This document shows positions 5,709-6,147 of a stretch of 6,147 bases of DNA, in pieces. The position numbers and the translations under genes were made by a program. The notes under the pieces were generated by a model. That model searched no databases. It was given only the letters and a program-made list of their open reading frames with translations, and was not told where the DNA came from. Location of the stretch: the NCBI GenBank assembly GCA_025454715.1, contig JALONY010000109.1, forward strand, positions 1-6,147. The letters run 5' to 3'. Each line of letters starts with the position of its first letter. Position 1 is the first letter of the stretch. This stretch comes from Anaerolineae bacterium. GTDB lineage: Bacteria; Chloroflexota; Anaerolineae; Aggregatilineales; Phototrophicaceae.

Positions 5709-6147
5709 ATGTCGCAGCAGGTGTATTCGGCAGATCGGCCCATGCCGCTCTCGACCCGCCTCGAGCGGGTGGCGTGGGCGGTGATGCTGGCCTCGTTTTT
5801 CACGTTTTGCACGTTGGTGACGCTGGGCGGGGTGGCGCTGTATCAGTTTTTGTTCGTCTCGACCGTGCCGATGGACGTGACGGTACAGGCCAGCCGTGGG
5901 TCGTTGGGCATCACCGGCACCGACCTGCGCGAGGAAGTGGTGCAGGGGGCGCGTGCCTTCCCGATTGGCGGGCGGGTGCGCCCCAGTGATGTCGATTCGC
6001 AGGGTGAAATCGTGTTGCGCGACCCCTACCGCAAGGGTGCGTTCGTCGCCAGCGTGACGTTGAACGGGTCGGCGGCGGTGGCCAGCTTGGGCAGTGCCGA
6101 GCGGCAGCGTTTTTCGTGGGGGACGACCGGTTACACGGTCGATTTGG
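5709..6147 (+). CDS. Single-pass membrane protein with FecR-like beta domain, 3' end outside window
   Basis: An open frame without stops runs from the ATG at 5709 to the window edge (146 complete codons). AAGGG (5699-5703) stands about 5 nt before the ATG. Residues 1-20 are polar with R17 and R20. Residues about 21-49 form one long hydrophobic helix. The rest is a Val/Thr/Gly-rich, probably beta-strand region. This suggests a cytoplasmic N-terminus and an exported C-terminal part. The pattern, RGSLGITGTDLRE at 63-75, then a Gly-rich stretch, then DSQGEIVLRDPY (96-107) and VASVTLNGSAAVASL (113-127), resembles the FecR-type domains common in membrane-anchored proteins of Chloroflexota. That similarity is from memory and weak. 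It is divergently oriented from yebC. The function is unknown, and the missing C-terminus may hold the informative domain. Confidence 0.88.
   Translation, partial: MSQQVYSADRPMPLSTRLERVAWAVMLASFFTFCTLVTLGGVALYQFLFVSTVPMDVTVQASRGSLGITGTDLREEVVQGARAFPIGGRVRPSDVDSQGEIVLRDPYRKGAFVASVTLNGSAAVASLGSAERQRFSWGTTGYTVDL

Noticed and set aside
5603..5812. Short minus-strand frame across the divergent promoter region
   Set aside because: It overlaps both promoters and the start of the plus-strand gene, and it has no recognisable features.
5774..5989. Short plus-strand frame inside the FecR-like gene
   Set aside because: The frame starting at 5709 has a ribosome-binding site, a membrane helix and stays open to the window end, so the other frame is a shadow.

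Overview
The window is a compact, GC-rich bacterial segment with almost no non-coding DNA. It carries eight minus-strand genes, the last cut by the left edge, and one divergent plus-strand gene cut by the right edge. There is no mobile element, CRISPR array, tRNA or rRNA. Gene content and style (yebC-ruvC-ruvA cluster, a cysteine-rich small protein, a membrane-anchored beta-rich protein, a trans-polyprenyl diphosphate synthase) suggest Chloroflexota, possibly an Anaerolineae-like lineage. That assignment is inference from protein flavour only.

Layout, read in the minus-strand direction of transcription from the right. Positions 5581-5708 hold a divergent promoter region. To its left runs a six-gene unit: yebC (translation factor/regulator), ruvC and ruvA (Holliday-junction processing), an unidentified 119-residue protein with seven cysteines, a fused HAD-phosphatase/DinB-like protein, and a small four-helix membrane protein. 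The junctions are 8 bp gap, 4 bp overlap, 19 bp gap, 8 bp overlap and 3 bp gap, so co-transcription and translational coupling are very likely. ruvB is not in this cluster.

After the unit, a 126-bp gap carries a strong sigma70-type promoter (TTGACC, 17 bp, TATACT) for a trans-isoprenyl diphosphate synthase, probably making the menaquinone side chain. That gene ends in a textbook intrinsic terminator with a 12-bp stem and a T tract. Only 31 bp beyond the T tract starts nnrE, the NAD(P)H-hydrate epimerase, truncated by the window edge.

To the right, a plus-strand gene starts at 5709. It encodes a single-pass membrane protein whose outer part looks like a FecR-type beta domain. Its candidate promoter overlaps the yebC promoter at the -10 element.

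Nothing here amounts to a clearly new system. The best leads are the HAD-DinB fusion and the cysteine-rich protein, both embedded in a DNA-repair operon, followed by the overlapping divergent promoters.
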